A stretch of 6,344 nt of DNA from Solibacillus sp045640265. GTDB lineage: Bacteria > Bacillota > Bacilli > Bacillales_A > Planococcaceae. The notes beneath the pieces are model-generated. The model did no database searches. It was not told where the DNA came from and saw nothing but the letters and a program-made list of their open reading frames with translations. This document shows positions 6,025 through 6,344 of the stretch, piece by piece. The DNA is taken from positions 1-6,344 of the forward strand of contig JAZUES010000225.1 of the NCBI GenBank assembly GCA_045640265.1. Direction: 5' to 3'. A program made the translations under genes and the position numbers. The number at the start of each line of letters is the position of its first letter. Within the stretch, counting starts at the first letter, position 1.

Positions 6025-6142
6025 CTTTGTGCTGTGTGTAAGGCCCGCCGATATAAGGTGTATCGTTACCTACCTTTTTAAATACCGTAGGCGCTATGCT
6101 ATCGCAACGCGCCGTGCTTCTATTATAGATAGCTAACATTCT
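6025..6142 (+). repeat. Intergenic repeat element, copy 2
   Basis: On the plus strand: CTTTGTG (6025-6031), GGCCCGCC (6042-6049), 39 bases, then AGGCGC opening a small hairpin GGCGC (6090-6094) / GCGCC (6109-6113) with a 14-base loop. After that come CGTGCTTCTAT and AACAT (6135-6139). It is the inverted partner of copy 1 (GGCGGGC at 5970 against GCCCGCC at 6043-6049) and also of copy 3. Transcription across copies 1 and 2 would give a long imperfect hairpin. Confidence 0.7.
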
Positions 6143-6199
6143 TATGTAACCATTTAAAGAAATTGTCACTGCATTTCAATTGCTTTATTTAGCAAATCT

Positions 6200-6304
6200 G
6201 CTTTATTTAAAAGAACGGCGCCTTTGCTTGCAACAGCGCCTTACCTCTTTAAATAAATTTATTAGACTATGCTTTATTTGGCGGGCCTAGCATAAAGCGC
6301 ACAG
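6200..6304 (-). repeat. Intergenic repeat element, copy 3
   Basis: On the minus strand: CTGTGCG (6304-6298), TATGCTA, GGCCCGCC (6287-6280), 38 bases with AGAGG at 6248-6244, then GGCGC (6240-6236) / GCGCC (6221-6217) with a 14-base loop, then CGTTCTTTT. The hairpin is extended by TCTTTAAATAAA (6246-6257) pairing with TTTATTTAAAAGA (6202-6214) with one bulge, so the whole 6202-6257 segment can fold. Loop length and spacing are the same as in copy 2 within one base. The fold is followed by T-rich sequence on the minus strand, so it could also terminate transcription coming from beyond the window. Confidence 0.7.
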
Positions 6305-6339
6305 ATGAGTCGTACAGATTTCTGCAACAAAGCTGTGCG
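6298..6339. repeat. Inverted repeat at the outer end of copy 3
   Basis: CGCACAG (6298-6304) and CTGTGCG (6333-6339) form a perfect 7-base inverted repeat around 28 bases. The minus-strand segment 6340-6317 also resembles the minus-strand segment 6019-5996 that leads into copy 1 (15 of 24 bases by eye). The repeat family therefore may reach further upstream than its best-conserved part and past the window edge. Confidence 0.5.
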
Positions 6340-6344
6340 ATTCA

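Noticed and set aside
5888..6136. Plus-strand reading frame of 82 residues in the same region
   Set aside because: There is no Shine-Dalgarno signal, and it covers inverted repeat copies 1 and 2 entirely. The product resembles nothing known to me.
5864..6169. Minus-strand reading frame of 101 residues across the repeat cluster
   Set aside because: It begins with GTG without a ribosome-binding site, spans two repeat copies in opposite orientation, and the translation shows no domain or hydrophobic pattern. It is most likely chance openness.
5886..6344. CRISPR array
   Set aside because: There are only three copies, in alternating orientation, about 110 bases long and diverged, without regular unique spacers of 30-40 bases. 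This is not CRISPR architecture.

Overview
The window looks like a chromosomal piece of a motile, probably naturally transformable, low-GC Gram-positive rod of the order Bacillales. The gene order degV - comFA - comFC - yvyF - flgM - flgN - flgK, all on the minus strand, is the conserved late-competence/flagellar-filament junction known from Bacillus subtilis. The protein sequences and the absence of comFB between comFA and comFC would fit the Lysinibacillus/Solibacillus side of the family, but I cannot fix the genus from the sequence.

Layout in the direction of transcription (high to low coordinates). 5839-6344 has no credible gene. It is built almost entirely of three diverged copies of an intergenic element of about 110 bases, arranged minus, plus, minus, and probably continuing past the window end. 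5260-5778 is a small predicted lipoprotein with its own promoter and terminator. 4252-5094 is a DegV-family fatty-acid-binding protein with a good sigma-A-type promoter and an intrinsic terminator. 2748-4166 and 2150-2755 are comFA and comFC, overlapping by 8 bases: the DNA-uptake helicase and its phosphoribosyltransferase-like partner. 1626-2036 is yvyF, a two-zinc-knuckle flagellar-operon protein, preceded by a perfect TATAAT box and followed by a strong terminator. 1179-1442 is flgM (anti-sigma-D factor) behind a near-consensus sigma-D promoter. 633-1139 is flgN (chaperone of the hook-filament junction proteins). 1-519 is the N-terminal 173 codons of flgK, cut by the window edge.

How they work together: ComFA and ComFC serve import of transforming DNA. 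FlgM holds sigma-D inactive until the hook-basal body is complete, and its sigma-D promoter makes a feedback loop. FlgN escorts FlgK (and FlgL, expected just outside the window) to the flagellar export gate. Terminators after the lipoprotein gene, degV and yvyF cut the locus into transcription units. A set of competing hairpins lies between flgN and flgK.

The coding part is ordinary for Bacillales. The part least explained by known annotation is the three-copy repeat cluster at 5886-6344, followed by the flgN-flgK hairpin set and the lack of a visible promoter for comFA.
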